Source of the DNA: Candidatus Gastranaerophilales bacterium
GTDB taxonomy: Bacteria > Cyanobacteriota > Vampirovibrionia > Gastranaerophilales > CAJFVJ01
Reading direction: 5' to 3'
Assembly: GCA_028694275.1 (NCBI GenBank)
Contig: JAQUTS010000001.1
Location: 1-46,272 of the forward strand
Length of the DNA stretch: 46,272 bases
Shown: one piece after another, positions 9,120-17,164 of the stretch
Layout: each line of letters starts with the position of its first letter
Position numbering within the stretch: the first letter of the stretch is position 1
Notes under the pieces: model-generated
Told to the model about the DNA's origin: nothing
Seen by the model: only the letters and a program-made list of their open reading frames with translations
Databases searched by the model: none
Position numbers and translations under genes: made by a program

Positions 9120-9742
9120 AATCCGTTCTCCGTTAAAAATTTCTCGCTTATGCCGTAATTATCTGATGAAGAGGTCAATTTTTCAACATATTTGGCAATC
9201 ATATCTGCTTCCAAATTTACATAGTCACCGCTTTTGAGGTATTTCAAATTCGTATTTTCAAAGGTATGAGGGATTATTGAGACTGTAAATATTCTTCCTT
9301 CGAGTTTTGCAATTGTTAAGCTGATGCCGTTAATGGCTATAGAACCTTTTTTTATGGTGTATTTTGCTATGTCATCAGGAGTTTCAAAGGTCAAAATATA
9401 TGACATCCCGTCAAAATTTTTGCTTAGAAATTTCCCTACACCGTCTATATGCCCTGATACTATATGCCCGCCAAATCTTCCATCGGCTTTCATTGCTCTT
9501 TCAAGATTAATCCAATCCCCTTGTTTGAATTGGGTCAGGCTGAGCGTTTCTTTTGAAACATCAAAACCTACTGTAGAGCCTTCTATTGTTGTCACAGTGA
9601 GACAAGTACCGTTAATTGCAACACTGTCGCCGATTTTTAGGTCATCGAGGATTTTTTCGCACATAAAAAAAAGCCTTGCTCCACCTGGGTGGGTTGCAAG
9701 GACTTGTATTTTGCTTACTTCTTCGACAAGTCCTGTGAACAT
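9116..9742 (-). CDS. ribE: Riboflavin synthase, alpha subunit type
   Basis: Riboflavin synthase (208 residues) dismutates two lumazine molecules into riboflavin. It has the conserved N-terminus MFTGLVEEV and two lumazine-binding repeats. The first includes GDSVAINGTCLTV and the second IKKGSIAINGISLTI. A GGHIVSGHIDGVG junction separates them. It heads ribE-ribBA-ribH; the deaminase/reductase ribD is not in the window. No FMN riboswitch fold is visible in the 90 bases upstream and the ribosome site is weak, so regulation is not evident from sequence. Confidence 0.96.
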   Translation of the reverse strand: MFTGLVEEVSKIQVLATHPGGARLFFMCEKILDDLKIGDSVAINGTCLTVTTIEGSTVGFDVSKETLSLTQFKQGDWINLERAMKADGRFGGHIVSGHIDGVGKFLSKNFDGMSYILTFETPDDIAKYTIKKGSIAINGISLTIAKLEGRIFTVSIIPHTFENTNLKYLKSGDYVNLEADMIAKYVEKLTSSSDNYGISEKFLTENGF

Positions 9743-9831
9743 ATCTAGAAAGTATCACAAAATGCTTTGTTAATAAAGAGAGATGAGAGAGAATAAGAAT
9801 GTTTCGTTTTAAATCTTTAAAGTATTCTCTG

Positions 9832-10161
9832 TTATGCGCAGTCTGCGTAGCACATAGTTGATTCGGCCTGACCGTTTCTTAGGGTGTCGGTCATTTCATA
9901 GTAGCCAGCTTTGATGCCTCCAGGGCCGTGGCCGGCCAAAGCCAAATCTTGTTTTTGATATTTGCTGAAATCCAAGCCTTTTGGCATATTGCCGATAGTA
10001 CCTGTTTCATAGCTATGGCTGAATTCAACTTCGTCCATTCCGCCAGTTTGACGTGATGTAAAGGTTTGGTCATAATCACCTTTTTTACCTGTTACAGAAG
10101 ATGCATTAACTAAAGTAGTCGATGCTATTCTTGCTGATGTTAGTGCTCCAAATTGTACCAT
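9832..10161 (-). CDS. Orphan 109-residue protein, function unknown
   Basis: I do not recognise this family. The gene looks real because the ATG at 10161 has AGGAG nine bases upstream and the frame has ordinary codon use. The product is polar and Gly/Thr/Ser-rich, without signal peptide or membrane helix. It ends in MCYADCA, with a CxxxC pair close to the C-terminus. It stands alone, 90 bp before ribE on the same strand. A 560-bp non-coding region upstream holds a long dyad and a cluster of short repeats, so it may be heavily regulated. A short secreted or cell-surface protein or a peptide precursor is conceivable, but no maturation enzyme is adjacent. Confidence 0.7.
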   Translation of the reverse strand: MVQFGALTSARIASTTLVNASSVTGKKGDYDQTFTSRQTGGMDEVEFSHSYETGTIGNMPKGLDFSKYQKQDLALAGHGPGGIKAGYYEMTDTLRNGQAESTMCYADCA

Positions 10162-10314
10162 TCTTACGTTCTCCTCTGAAATTTTAATTCTCTATTTTTC
10201 CCAAATTAAATAAGGCTTGCGCCAATAGTATCCCTAATTGTATAAAGGTTTTGTTTTCTCTCTAAATTCAATAAAATGTGATTTCTTTACAAATCTTATT
10301 TGCCTGTTTCAGCT

Positions 10315-10339
10315 TTAGTTTATAGAATCTACAAACTAA
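10315..10339. repeat. 25-bp near-perfect dyad, candidate operator
   Basis: TTAGTTTATAGA (10315-10326) and TCTACAAACTAA (10328-10339) are inverted copies around one central base, with 11 of 12 positions pairing. The loop is too small for an RNA hairpin, so a protein-binding dyad is more likely. It lies about 155 bp upstream of the orphan gene start. Confidence 0.5.
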
Positions 10340-10529
10340 TTGTGTTAAATGTTTTTTCTTCTCTTATCTCCTCCAATCTGAAATTTACTCAGTGAACAAT
10401 CCCGTAGTTGCGCTTTTTAATCCAGTATCTTGTTTAGTATCTTCTCTAATTTGTTTCTTATGTTTATATAAAAACAATCAACTTTGAAAAATTGCTTTTT
10501 TGCTTTGTTGCATGTTTAACTTTTCTCGC

Positions 10530-10609
10530 AATAGTAAATACTCGGTATATACTATTTATTTACCAAGTATTTATTTGCCTTGATATGCAAATAGTATATA
10601 TTCAGTATT
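10530..10609. repeat. Cluster of three related 13-bp motifs
   Basis: AATACTCGGTATA (10537-10549) recurs inverted as AATACTTGGTAAA (complement of 10559-10571) and again direct as TATATTCAGTATT (10597-10609). Both direct copies are preceded by AATAGTA (10530-10536 and 10590-10596). The first AATAGTA also forms an inverted repeat with TACTATT at 10550-10556. The spacing suggests a multi-site operator, but AT-rich background makes some similarity cheap. Confidence 0.4.
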
Positions 10610-10659
10610 GATAAGGGTTTTGACTGTTGTGACTAGTTTGTTAAAAAATGTTAACAAAT

Positions 10660-10690
10660 AAAAAACTCACCTGTTACAGATGAGTTTTTT
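10660..10690 (-). terminator. Rho-independent terminator of the YqeG-type gene
   Basis: AAAAAACTCA (10660-10669) pairs perfectly with TGAGTTTTTT (10681-10690) around an 11-base loop. Read on the minus strand it lies 33 bp beyond the phosphatase stop and ends in six T. Its symmetry would let it work in both directions. Confidence 0.85.
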
Positions 10691-10723
10691 ATATAAAATT
10701 TGTCTGAAAGATTATTGGGGTTT

Positions 10724-11215
10724 TTAGTAGCTTCCCGCATTTTTAACAAAGGATCTTTCAAGGCTTCGTAGAAATTTGACTATTTTGTGTTCTTGTTTTT
10801 TTCTTATGGGGTCAACTAAGACTGTTACCATTTTTAGTCTTTGTCCTACCCAAATATCGGTAAGCGGTCTGTCTCCGACCATTGCAGCTTCTTTTGGGTC
10901 TATGCCGAGTTCAAGAAGGGCTTCTTTTACAAATTTTCTTCTTGGTTTGCCTGCTTTGAAATATATAGGCATATTTATGACTTCTCTGACTTTTTTTTCA
11001 TAAGAAGGAATTGGGTTGTTGCTTACTATCGCAACTTTGAACTCTTTCATAAGTTCATCAAGCCATGCTTTTACTTCTTCTGTGAAAAAGCCTGTATTTG
11101 GTGCCATAAGGGTATTATCAAGATCAAAAATGAACCCTTTTATGCCCTTTTGTCTCATTTCATCAAGGTTTATTTCCATAACATTTTTTAGAACGAAGTC
11201 TGCCTGTAAAAACAT
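10724..11215 (-). CDS. YqeG-family HAD phosphatase
   Basis: This small HAD hydrolase (163 residues, IIIA subfamily) has the aspartate motif DLDNTL with D31 as nucleophile and D33 as acid. The other motifs are SNN near 86, a lysine in the AGKPRRK segment and GDRPLTDIW. The KGFIFDLDNTL opening, size and missing cap domain match the YqeG family, whose relatives (yeast Gep4) dephosphorylate phosphatidylglycerol phosphate. The substrate here is inferred only. It begins one base after the U32 gene ends, so the two form an operon. Confidence 0.88.
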   Translation of the reverse strand: MFLQADFVLKNVMEINLDEMRQKGIKGFIFDLDNTLMAPNTGFFTEEVKAWLDELMKEFKVAIVSNNPIPSYEKKVREVINMPIYFKAGKPRRKFVKEALLELGIDPKEAAMVGDRPLTDIWVGQRLKMVTVLVDPIRKKQEHKIVKFLRSLERSFVKNAGSY

Positions 11216-11216
11216 T

Positions 11217-12455
11217 TTATTCTCCTACACTTCTTATTATCGCCATTTTATAGTCATTTTCAAGCCAGTCAATCGGGGAAAATTTAAGGTATAATTCCTG
11301 ATTGGTATTGGCAACATCCAAATCATTACCGTTTAAGTCTGTTATTTGAGTAATAGTGGCTTTGCTTTGGTATTTGGGGTTGAAAATTTCAACTTCTTCG
11401 CCTTTTTGTATTTTATATTTCATTTTGGTCAAGAATCCGTTTTCATCCTTATCATTTATTATTGCATAAAATCTCGCTCCTGCCGATGACAGCGAAGAAT
11501 CATATTTATATTCATTTTCAGGGATATCACCAAGTGAAAATCCTGTGGTATAACCTCTGTTACCGACTTTTTTAAGTTCATTTAATAATTCATCTGCATT
11601 ATAGGGTTCGCCATTTTTGATTGCATCGAGGGCAAGTCTGTACGTTTTGGCTACATTTGCAGCGTAGTACATACTTTTGGTGCGACCTTCGATTTTGATT
11701 GAATTTACACCTGCATCGATGATCTCGGGAAGATATTTTATTAATGCGAGATCTTTTGGGCTCATAATGTAAGTTCCGTGCTCATCTTCACCAATTTCAT
11801 AAGGTTCAGAGAGTCTTGTCTCCTCGACAAGATAATACTTCCATCTGCAAGGCTGTGCACAAAACCCCTGATTTGATTTGCGTTCATTGTTGGTCATATA
11901 GTTGCTTATCAGGCATCTTCCCGAATATGAAACGCATTGAGAACCTTGAACGAACATTTCAAGTTCGATATCATGGACTTTTTCTCTTATTTCAGAAATT
12001 TCTTTAAGGCTCAATTCTCTTGCCAAAATTATCCTTTTGGCACCCATATCACGCCAAAATTTAACCGCTTCATAGTTCAGGGTATTCGCTTGTGTGCTTA
12101 CGTGCAAGGGCATTTCGGGCATGTGGGTTTTTATTAAATTGTAAACCCCCATATCGCTAAAAATAACGGCATCAGGGTTTGCATTTTTTATAATTTCAAG
12201 TTCTGCTTCGAGTTTCGAAATATTATGATTATGAGCAAATATATTGAGCGTGCAATATACTTTTTTACCTCTGTTATGGGCTATATCGACGGCTTGTTTT
12301 AAGTTGTCAGGGGTAATAACTTCGCCTGAGCGCATTGTTCTGAGGCTATAGTCAGCAAGCCCCAAATATACTGCATCTGCACCGTATTCTATAGCATAGT
12401 TGAGTTTTTCTATATTGCCAGCAGGCATTAAAAGTTCTAAATCGTTCATCATCAT
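11217..12455 (-). CDS. U32-family protein, TrhP-like (tRNA hydroxylation)
   Basis: The 412-residue protein carries the U32 signature exactly: E166-x-F-x-x-G-S-x-C174-x4-G-x-C181, followed by C199 and C203. These four cysteines are conserved in the family. U32 proteins were called peptidases (collagenase-like), but studied members TrhP and RlhA hydroxylate tRNA wobble uridine or 23S rRNA cytidine. The N-terminal TIM-barrel-like half opens with LLMPAGNIEKL and GADAVYLG. Length and C-terminal OB-like domain fit TrhP better than the long collagenase types. Three ATGs in a row make the exact start uncertain and the ribosome site is weak. Confidence 0.88.
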   Translation of the reverse strand: MMMNDLELLMPAGNIEKLNYAIEYGADAVYLGLADYSLRTMRSGEVITPDNLKQAVDIAHNRGKKVYCTLNIFAHNHNISKLEAELEIIKNANPDAVIFSDMGVYNLIKTHMPEMPLHVSTQANTLNYEAVKFWRDMGAKRIILARELSLKEISEIREKVHDIELEMFVQGSQCVSYSGRCLISNYMTNNERKSNQGFCAQPCRWKYYLVEETRLSEPYEIGEDEHGTYIMSPKDLALIKYLPEIIDAGVNSIKIEGRTKSMYYAANVAKTYRLALDAIKNGEPYNADELLNELKKVGNRGYTTGFSLGDIPENEYKYDSSLSSAGARFYAIINDKDENGFLTKMKYKIQKGEEVEIFNPKYQSKATITQITDLNGNDLDVANTNQELYLKFSPIDWLENDYKMAIIRSVGE

Positions 12456-12482
12456 ACTTTTCTATAAGCTTTTTTTATTATT

Positions 12483-12529
12483 TAACAAAAAACAAAAGGC
12501 CCTGACAAGTTTTAATATCAGGACCTTTT
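12483..12529 (-). terminator. Rho-independent terminator of the S41 protease gene
   Basis: AAAAGGCCCTGA (12494-12505) and TCAGGACCTTTT (12518-12529) pair with one mismatch around a 12-base loop. On the minus strand the hairpin is followed by a T-rich run. It lies 14 bp beyond the protease stop. Confidence 0.85.
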
Positions 12530-12542
12530 ATTTTTGTGATTT

Positions 12543-13748
12543 TTAGTAAGCTTTGCAAGTTTTTCCATACATTTGCTGAATAAGTGTATTCAGAGTCTGG
12601 GTTGCTTTCATAAGCTGGGGGTCTTTTTTGGCTTTGATGTCTTCTTCACTCAGTTGTACTTCAATATCAGGCTCTATGCCTTTTTTGTGGATATCTGTAC
12701 CGTTCGGAGTAAGGTATTTTTGAGTTGTTATGTTTATGCCTGAACCGTCAGGGAGTTTGTTTATTTCTTGTACGACACCTTTTCCGAAAGTTTTTGTACC
12801 GACTAATGTGGCTCTTTTATTGTCTTTAAGAGCCCCGCTTAATATTTCTGATGCGCTTGCGGATCCGCCGTTAATAATGACAACAATAGGTTTATTTGTG
12901 ATTATTTCATCACTTGCTCTTTGAGTTTCTTTATAACCGTCTCTATCAACAGTACTGACGATTTTTCCGCCTTTTAAGAACATATCTGATATTATTATTG
13001 CATTTGTTAAAAGTCCGCCGGGATTAGAGCGCAAATCCAAGATATAGCCTTGTTTTTTGCTTTGGGCGGCAAGAGCGTCAGCGACTTCTTTGTAAGCATT
13101 TTTGTTTATGAAAGTACTTAGGCGAATATAGCCCATGTTCTCAGGGATTTTGATATTATCAGGCGTTGTTGTGCTGACAGATTTAAGTTGGATATTTTGG
13201 CGGACAATCTCATAGTTTTTTTCTGTTTCTCCGCGTTTTATAAGGAGCTTGACATAAGTTCCTTCAGGGCCTCTGATTTTGTCAGCGGCTTCTTTTACGG
13301 TTATACCTTTTGTGCTGTGTCCGTCAATTTGCAAAATAACATCATTTGCCTGAAGACCTGCTTTGGCGGCAGGTGTATCTTCCATAGGTGCGATTACTGT
13401 GAGTTTTTCGTCTTTAATCCCTATTTGTACACCTATGCCTTTTAAAGATCCTTTTATAGAATCATTTTCGTCTTTGAATTCTTCTATATCGAGGTATCTT
13501 GTATAAGGGTCATTAAGGCTTGCAAGCATTGTTTCGATTGCTACTTTTGCATCGGCATCATTTTGGATTTTGTTGTCATATTTGTGCCTCCATTTTGTCC
13601 AGTCTTGCGTGCAGATATTTTGGTCGACATATTTGGCATCTACCAAAACCCATACATCATCGTATAGCTTTGTGGGGCTGTAAGAAAAAGCGTTTGTAAT
13701 CATCAATGAAAAAATTGTGATTGTGATTAGAATTTTTTTCATGCTCAA
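12543..13748 (-). CDS. Secreted S41 C-terminal processing protease with PDZ domain
   Basis: CtpA/Prc-type serine protease (401 residues) acting outside the cytoplasmic membrane. A signal peptide occupies about residues 1-22. A PDZ domain covers about 98-175 (GIGVQIG, then AAKAGLQANDVILQIDG). The catalytic core has S298 in GGSASASEI and K323 in TFGKGVVQ; the 25-residue spacing is that of the Ser/Lys dyad. The TTG at 13748 is preferred because GAGGA lies six bases before it; an ATG two codons on would be twelve away. A TATAAT at the complement of 13775-13780 is a likely -10. CtpA matures or degrades envelope proteins; in cyanobacteria it processes the D1 protein, not expected here. Confidence 0.94.
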   Translation of the reverse strand: MSMKKILITITIFSLMITNAFSYSPTKLYDDVWVLVDAKYVDQNICTQDWTKWRHKYDNKIQNDADAKVAIETMLASLNDPYTRYLDIEEFKDENDSIKGSLKGIGVQIGIKDEKLTVIAPMEDTPAAKAGLQANDVILQIDGHSTKGITVKEAADKIRGPEGTYVKLLIKRGETEKNYEIVRQNIQLKSVSTTTPDNIKIPENMGYIRLSTFINKNAYKEVADALAAQSKKQGYILDLRSNPGGLLTNAIIISDMFLKGGKIVSTVDRDGYKETQRASDEIITNKPIVVIINGGSASASEILSGALKDNKRATLVGTKTFGKGVVQEINKLPDGSGINITTQKYLTPNGTDIHKKGIEPDIEVQLSEEDIKAKKDPQLMKATQTLNTLIQQMYGKTCKAY

Positions 13749-13793
13749 GTAGAATCCTCTGTTATTTCAATAATATTATAGTATCATACTAAT

Positions 13794-14846
13794 TTATTTT
13801 ATCCAGCCGCCGCCTATTAAAGATGAACCATCAGGGGAATAGATAACTGCGGCTTGACCTTTGGTTATTGCGCTTTGCGGTTCGTCGAATATTATTTGGA
13901 TTGAATTATTTGTGTTGTTCGGGATTATCAAGGAGTGAGCGGGTTTTGAGTTGTACCGTATTTTTGTAAGAGCCCGAAACTCTTTCCCTACGTAGCTTTT
14001 TTGCTGAAAAGTCGGGGATACTATTTCCAGGCTTGATTTGTAGAGATTTTCTTTGTATCCGACTATTACGGAATTTTTCAGAGGGTCTACATCTACTACG
14101 TATAAAGGGTTTGGGGCGGATATCCCGATACCTTTTCTTTGTCCGATAGTAAATTGGTAATATCCGTTGTGCTTGCCTAATACCTTGTTGGTATTGATGT
14201 CTATGAAATACCCTTCTTTTTTACCAAATTCTCTGAGTAGGAATTTTTTGGTGGTATCAGGATTTGGAATGAAGCATATATCTTGGCTGTCTTTTGAGTT
14301 TTTGGTCGGAATATCGTATTTTTGGGCTATTTCTCTTACTTGTGTTTTGTCAAAATCACCCATGGGAAAGATGGTTTTGGATAGTTGCTCTTGTGTGAGC
14401 TCGAACAAAAAATACAATTGGTCTTTTTGTGTGTCTTTTGCTTTGGTCAAAAAATATCCGTCTTTATTTTGGGCTATATTTGCATAGTGCCCCGTGGCAA
14501 AATAATCCGTGCCCAGTGTATTAATTGCATAATCATAAAGAACACCCCATTTGATTTTTTTGTTGCAGGCTATACAAGGGTTTGGGGTTAGTCCATTTTT
14601 GTAGCTGTTTTTGAAGTAGTCGATTACTTCTTTTTCAAATTTTTCTGACAAGTCAATTACATAGTGTTCTATGCCGAATTTATCGCAGACTTCTTTGGCT
14701 TTTTTTGAGACGTCTGGTGTTTTGTTCATTAATGCTGTTATGCCTATGACATCATAGCCCTGTTCTTTTAGCAGAACAGCTGTTGTGGAGCTGTCTACTC
14801 CGCCGCTCATTCCTATTGCAACTTTTTTATTGAGAGATTTGGTCAT
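13794..14846 (-). CDS. mnmA: tRNA-specific 2-thiouridylase
   Basis: MnmA (350 residues, usual length) adds sulfur to wobble uridine 34 of Lys, Glu and Gln tRNAs. The ATP-binding PP-loop is GMSGGVDSS (12-20). The catalytic cysteines are C91 in NPCIACN and C191 in SQDICFIP, and FATGHYA and YFTIGQRKG-like segments (here YQFTIGQRKGIG) are present. The start overlaps the end of the preceding minus-strand gene by 20 bp with little ribosome site of its own, suggesting coupled translation with that gene of unknown role. Confidence 0.97.
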   Translation of the reverse strand: MTKSLNKKVAIGMSGGVDSSTTAVLLKEQGYDVIGITALMNKTPDVSKKAKEVCDKFGIEHYVIDLSEKFEKEVIDYFKNSYKNGLTPNPCIACNKKIKWGVLYDYAINTLGTDYFATGHYANIAQNKDGYFLTKAKDTQKDQLYFLFELTQEQLSKTIFPMGDFDKTQVREIAQKYDIPTKNSKDSQDICFIPNPDTTKKFLLREFGKKEGYFIDINTNKVLGKHNGYYQFTIGQRKGIGISAPNPLYVVDVDPLKNSVIVGYKENLYKSSLEIVSPTFQQKSYVGKEFRALTKIRYNSKPAHSLIIPNNTNNSIQIIFDEPQSAITKGQAAVIYSPDGSSLIGGGWIK

Positions 14847-15648
14847 TGAAATATCTTATACCTTGTTCAGTTAGAGTATATTCCATTGTTGTGGCAATAC
14901 CTGTATAATCAGGGACAATCTTGACGAAGCGTTTTTCTAATGCTTCTTTTACAGTATCGTGTTCAATAGCTTCTTCCAAAAGTGCTTTTGAAAGTGTATT
15001 TATTTGTTTCAGGGTGAATCTTTCAAAGTTTTCACGTTCGACCAAATGATACGCACAAGCAATCAGGCAGTCAAATTTGTTGTGAATGTTTTGTAGGCTT
15101 AAAAGCTGTGCAAATTTGTCTGTTGCGGAATTTTCTTTGACGATTTTTTGGTTGAATATTGAGGTGAAGTCTTCTTTTGAAACACTGTCTTCTATCGCAG
15201 CAGGTTGCGGTTGTTCTTTTATTGTTTCTGTCGGCTCTTCAATTTGGGGTGGTTGTTCTATGTGTTTTTCGGGTTTTAGAGCTTCTTCCATTGTTTTGAC
15301 AGGTTTATGGATTGCTTTTTGCAAAATCTCTTTTGTTGCATCAGAAATTTTGTAGCTGTACGGTTCTTTTTCTTCTTTTTTTACTTCTGCTGCAGGTGGC
15401 TCTATGGTTTGAGTTTTTGCAGGTTTGTTTTGTTTTTCAATTATTGGAGGCGGGGCATCCAAGTCAATGACACCAAGCTCTTTTGCAGGATTTTGGTGTG
15501 ATTTTTGTGCAGTATTATTGGGGTCATTGAAAGCTTTTGCTGCTGCTTCAATCCAAATTGCCAGCTCTGTTGCTATAATTTGGTTATCGTAGCTTTTAAA
15601 CTCCAAAACTATGTCATCTTTTTTAATCAGCAATGTATAAGTGTGCAA
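14827..15648 (-). CDS. Unknown protein, N-terminal domain shared with the 42-residue neighbour
   Basis: I recognise no family. The 273-residue protein has three parts. A short N-terminal domain (about 1-40) looks like two strands and a helix. A Pro/Glu/Lys-rich, probably disordered linker spans about 60-160. A mostly helical C-terminal region (about 175-273) with a LTEQGIRYFNDQ ending could be a winged-helix fold. The start is TTG with AAAGGG eight bases upstream. The N-terminal pattern YTLLIKKDDIVLEFKS matches YSFKIKKGDVEIELKS of the small gene just upstream, so the pair share a domain. It overlaps mnmA by 20 bp. No signal peptide, so cytoplasmic. Confidence 0.8.
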   Translation of the reverse strand: MHTYTLLIKKDDIVLEFKSYDNQIIATELAIWIEAAAKAFNDPNNTAQKSHQNPAKELGVIDLDAPPPIIEKQNKPAKTQTIEPPAAEVKKEEKEPYSYKISDATKEILQKAIHKPVKTMEEALKPEKHIEQPPQIEEPTETIKEQPQPAAIEDSVSKEDFTSIFNQKIVKENSATDKFAQLLSLQNIHNKFDCLIACAYHLVERENFERFTLKQINTLSKALLEEAIEHDTVKEALEKRFVKIVPDYTGIATTMEYTLTEQGIRYFNDQISQ

Positions 15649-15671
15649 AGTGTTTTCCCTTTTTCAATACA

Positions 15672-15800
15672 TTATTTGTTTTTTAGCAGTGTTTCTCTCC
15701 ACTTTTCAAGTTGTTCTTGGACAAACTTTGTATCAGTGGACTTAAGTTCGATTTCGACGTCGCCTTTTTTGATTTTAAAGGAATATTCTTTTTCTTCCAT
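15672..15800 (-). CDS. 42-residue protein related to the N-terminus of the next gene
   Basis: A short gene on the minus strand with ATG at 15800 and stop at 15672. GGAG lies nine bases before the start and codon use is like the neighbours. The product is very charged: residues 7-22 read SFKIKKGDVEIELKST, followed by an amphipathic helix QEQLEKWRETLLKNK. It lines up without gaps with residues 4-38 of the 273-residue protein encoded 23 bp downstream, including the IKK-D-V-E-LKS core. It may bind the same partner or pair with that domain. Function unknown. Confidence 0.7.
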   Translation of the reverse strand: MEEKEYSFKIKKGDVEIELKSTDTKFVQEQLEKWRETLLKNK

Positions 15801-15838
15801 TTGCTTCTACTCCATCTTTTCGTCTATAATTAATTATA
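15801..15838 (+). promoter_or_regulatory. Predicted promoter of the PepT-like gene, within a divergent region
   Basis: On the plus strand TTGCTT (15801-15806) is followed after 18 bases by TATAAT (15825-15830). That -10 is half of the perfect palindrome TATAATTAATTATA (15825-15838), so a minus-strand TATAAT also exists and could serve the 42-residue gene. No good minus-strand -35 is evident. Confidence 0.5.
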
Positions 15839-15865
15839 ATATGAAAATTTTACAAAAGGTATAAT

Positions 15866-17164
15866 ATGAACTTACGAGATATAAGAAAAAAACACAGGGT
15901 GATTGATTTATTTGTGGATTTGGCTGAGATTCCTTCTCCTTCTTTCAAAGAAAAAGAAGTCGCAGACACTATATCAGAGATTTTGTCCATCCATGGAGTT
16001 GAAAACAGGTTTGATTCTTACGGTAATATTATAGCCAAAATTCCAGCCACATCAGGGTGTAACAATGTTGAGCCCGTTTTGCTTTCTGCCCATATGGATG
16101 TTGTCGGCGGATCTGATAGAGTTAATGTTCTTTTGAATGGCAATTATATTGAAACAGACAAAAAACGTACCCTTGGAGCTGATGATAAAGCAGGCGTGGC
16201 AGAAATAATTGATGTGGCAATCGAAATGGCTGATTTGTACTCCAAAACTCCTCATGGCCCCATTGAAATAACTTTTACCCGTGATGAAGAACATTCTATG
16301 ACAGGTATGGAAAATCTTGATACTTCTAAGCTTTCATCAAAATATGCACTTATTTTGGATGGGGAAAGCCTTGGTGTAATTGATCATTCCGGTGCGGGTT
16401 ATACAAATATTTTTATCAAAGTCCATGGCGGTAAAGGCGGACACTCCGGGATTGATATCGCCGATACAACAAGAGTTAGCGCGCTTAAGGTTTTGGCAGA
16501 AGTTGATGCTTGTATTCCTCAAGGTGTTTATAAACAGGATGATTCAGGTGTAATTACATCCGTTAATGCTGCATCTTTTGTCGGAGGATCTGCGGGCATG
16601 TATTTGGGCGAAAAAATCAAAGATTTGTTCATAGACAAAGTCAAATCCGTACCTGATGAGCTTAAGACTGAAAATATAATGCATTCAACAGCGCGTAATT
16701 CGATGACGAATATTATTGCTCAAGAGGCCTATTCTGTTTATTCTTTGAGGAGTTCAGATCCTAAAGTTGAGAAAGAGCTTGTTGATAAAATCAAACGAGA
16801 CATCGACAAACTTGTTGCGAAATATGAACGCAGGATCAAGATAGAAGTTATTGTAAAAAAACACCTTAAGCCATTTGTAAAATCTGATGATTCGTTATTG
16901 AGAGATGTTGTTGTTGATGCTGCAAACCTATCACAGATTGATTATAAGTTATCAAGTTTTCACGCAGGCGCAGAAACTCATCTTTTATCAAATGATAAAG
17001 TTAATGCAAAAGGTGAAAAATTCTTGCCTCTTTTGCTGGGAGTTGCTAACATTTATAATATGCACTCTTGTAATGAGAGTTTGGATTGGCAGTCGCTTGT
17101 TCGGGGCAGAGAGTGGGTTAAGAATATAATTTTGGAATTTGCAAAACATAATGAAAAAAGATAG
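15866..17164 (+). CDS. M20-family metallopeptidase, PepT-like
   Basis: A cytosolic two-zinc aminopeptidase of the peptidase T/M20 type (432 residues). Metal-site segments are visible: SAHMDVV (first His), GADDKAG (bridging Asp), TRDEEHSMTG (catalytic Glu-Glu pair), ILDGE (Asp) and a final His in FHAGAETH. The lid domain lies in the middle, with the HGGKGGHSGID motif. PepT removes N-terminal residues from tripeptides; the exact substrate is not certain because related M20 enzymes look alike. The ATG has AAAAGG six bases before it. Its end overlaps the helicase start by 14 bp. Confidence 0.93.
   Translation: MNLRDIRKKHRVIDLFVDLAEIPSPSFKEKEVADTISEILSIHGVENRFDSYGNIIAKIPATSGCNNVEPVLLSAHMDVVGGSDRVNVLLNGNYIETDKKRTLGADDKAGVAEIIDVAIEMADLYSKTPHGPIEITFTRDEEHSMTGMENLDTSKLSSKYALILDGESLGVIDHSGAGYTNIFIKVHGGKGGHSGIDIADTTRVSALKVLAEVDACIPQGVYKQDDSGVITSVNAASFVGGSAGMYLGEKIKDLFIDKVKSVPDELKTENIMHSTARNSMTNIIAQEAYSVYSLRSSDPKVEKELVDKIKRDIDKLVAKYERRIKIEVIVKKHLKPFVKSDDSLLRDVVVDAANLSQIDYKLSSFHAGAETHLLSNDKVNAKGEKFLPLLLGVANIYNMHSCNESLDWQSLVRGREWVKNIILEFAKHNEKR

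Larger units (their letters stand above)
10162..10723. other. 562-bp non-coding region upstream of the orphan 109-residue gene
   Basis: This very AT-rich gap separates two minus-strand genes. No reading frame with a ribosome site exceeds about 11 codons and I see no tRNA fold. It contains a 25-bp dyad (10315-10339), a cluster of three related 13-bp motifs (10530-10609) and the terminator of the YqeG-type gene (10660-10690). A strong minus-strand ribosome-site-like GGAGGAG (complement of 10368-10374) has no start codon after it. The region could be a long regulated leader or hold a small RNA. Confidence 0.6.

Noticed and set aside
9743..9831. Possible FMN riboswitch before ribE
   Set aside because: The gap is about 90 bases, too short for the usual element, and the conserved RFN segments are not visible.
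9832..10161. RiPP precursor peptide call for the 109-residue protein
   Set aside because: The two terminal cysteines are suggestive, but no maturase, transporter or leader peptidase is adjacent and the nearest radical SAM gene is 15 kb away.
10368..10374. Strong ribosome-site-like GGAGGAG on the minus strand
   Set aside because: No ATG, GTG or TTG follows at a usable distance with an open frame, so no gene is called; it may be chance or the relic of one.
15505..15864. 119-codon plus-strand frame before the PepT-like gene
   Set aside because: It covers the complement of the 273- and 42-residue genes, is Cys/Phe/Ser-rich as such shadows are, and contains the promoter of the next gene.
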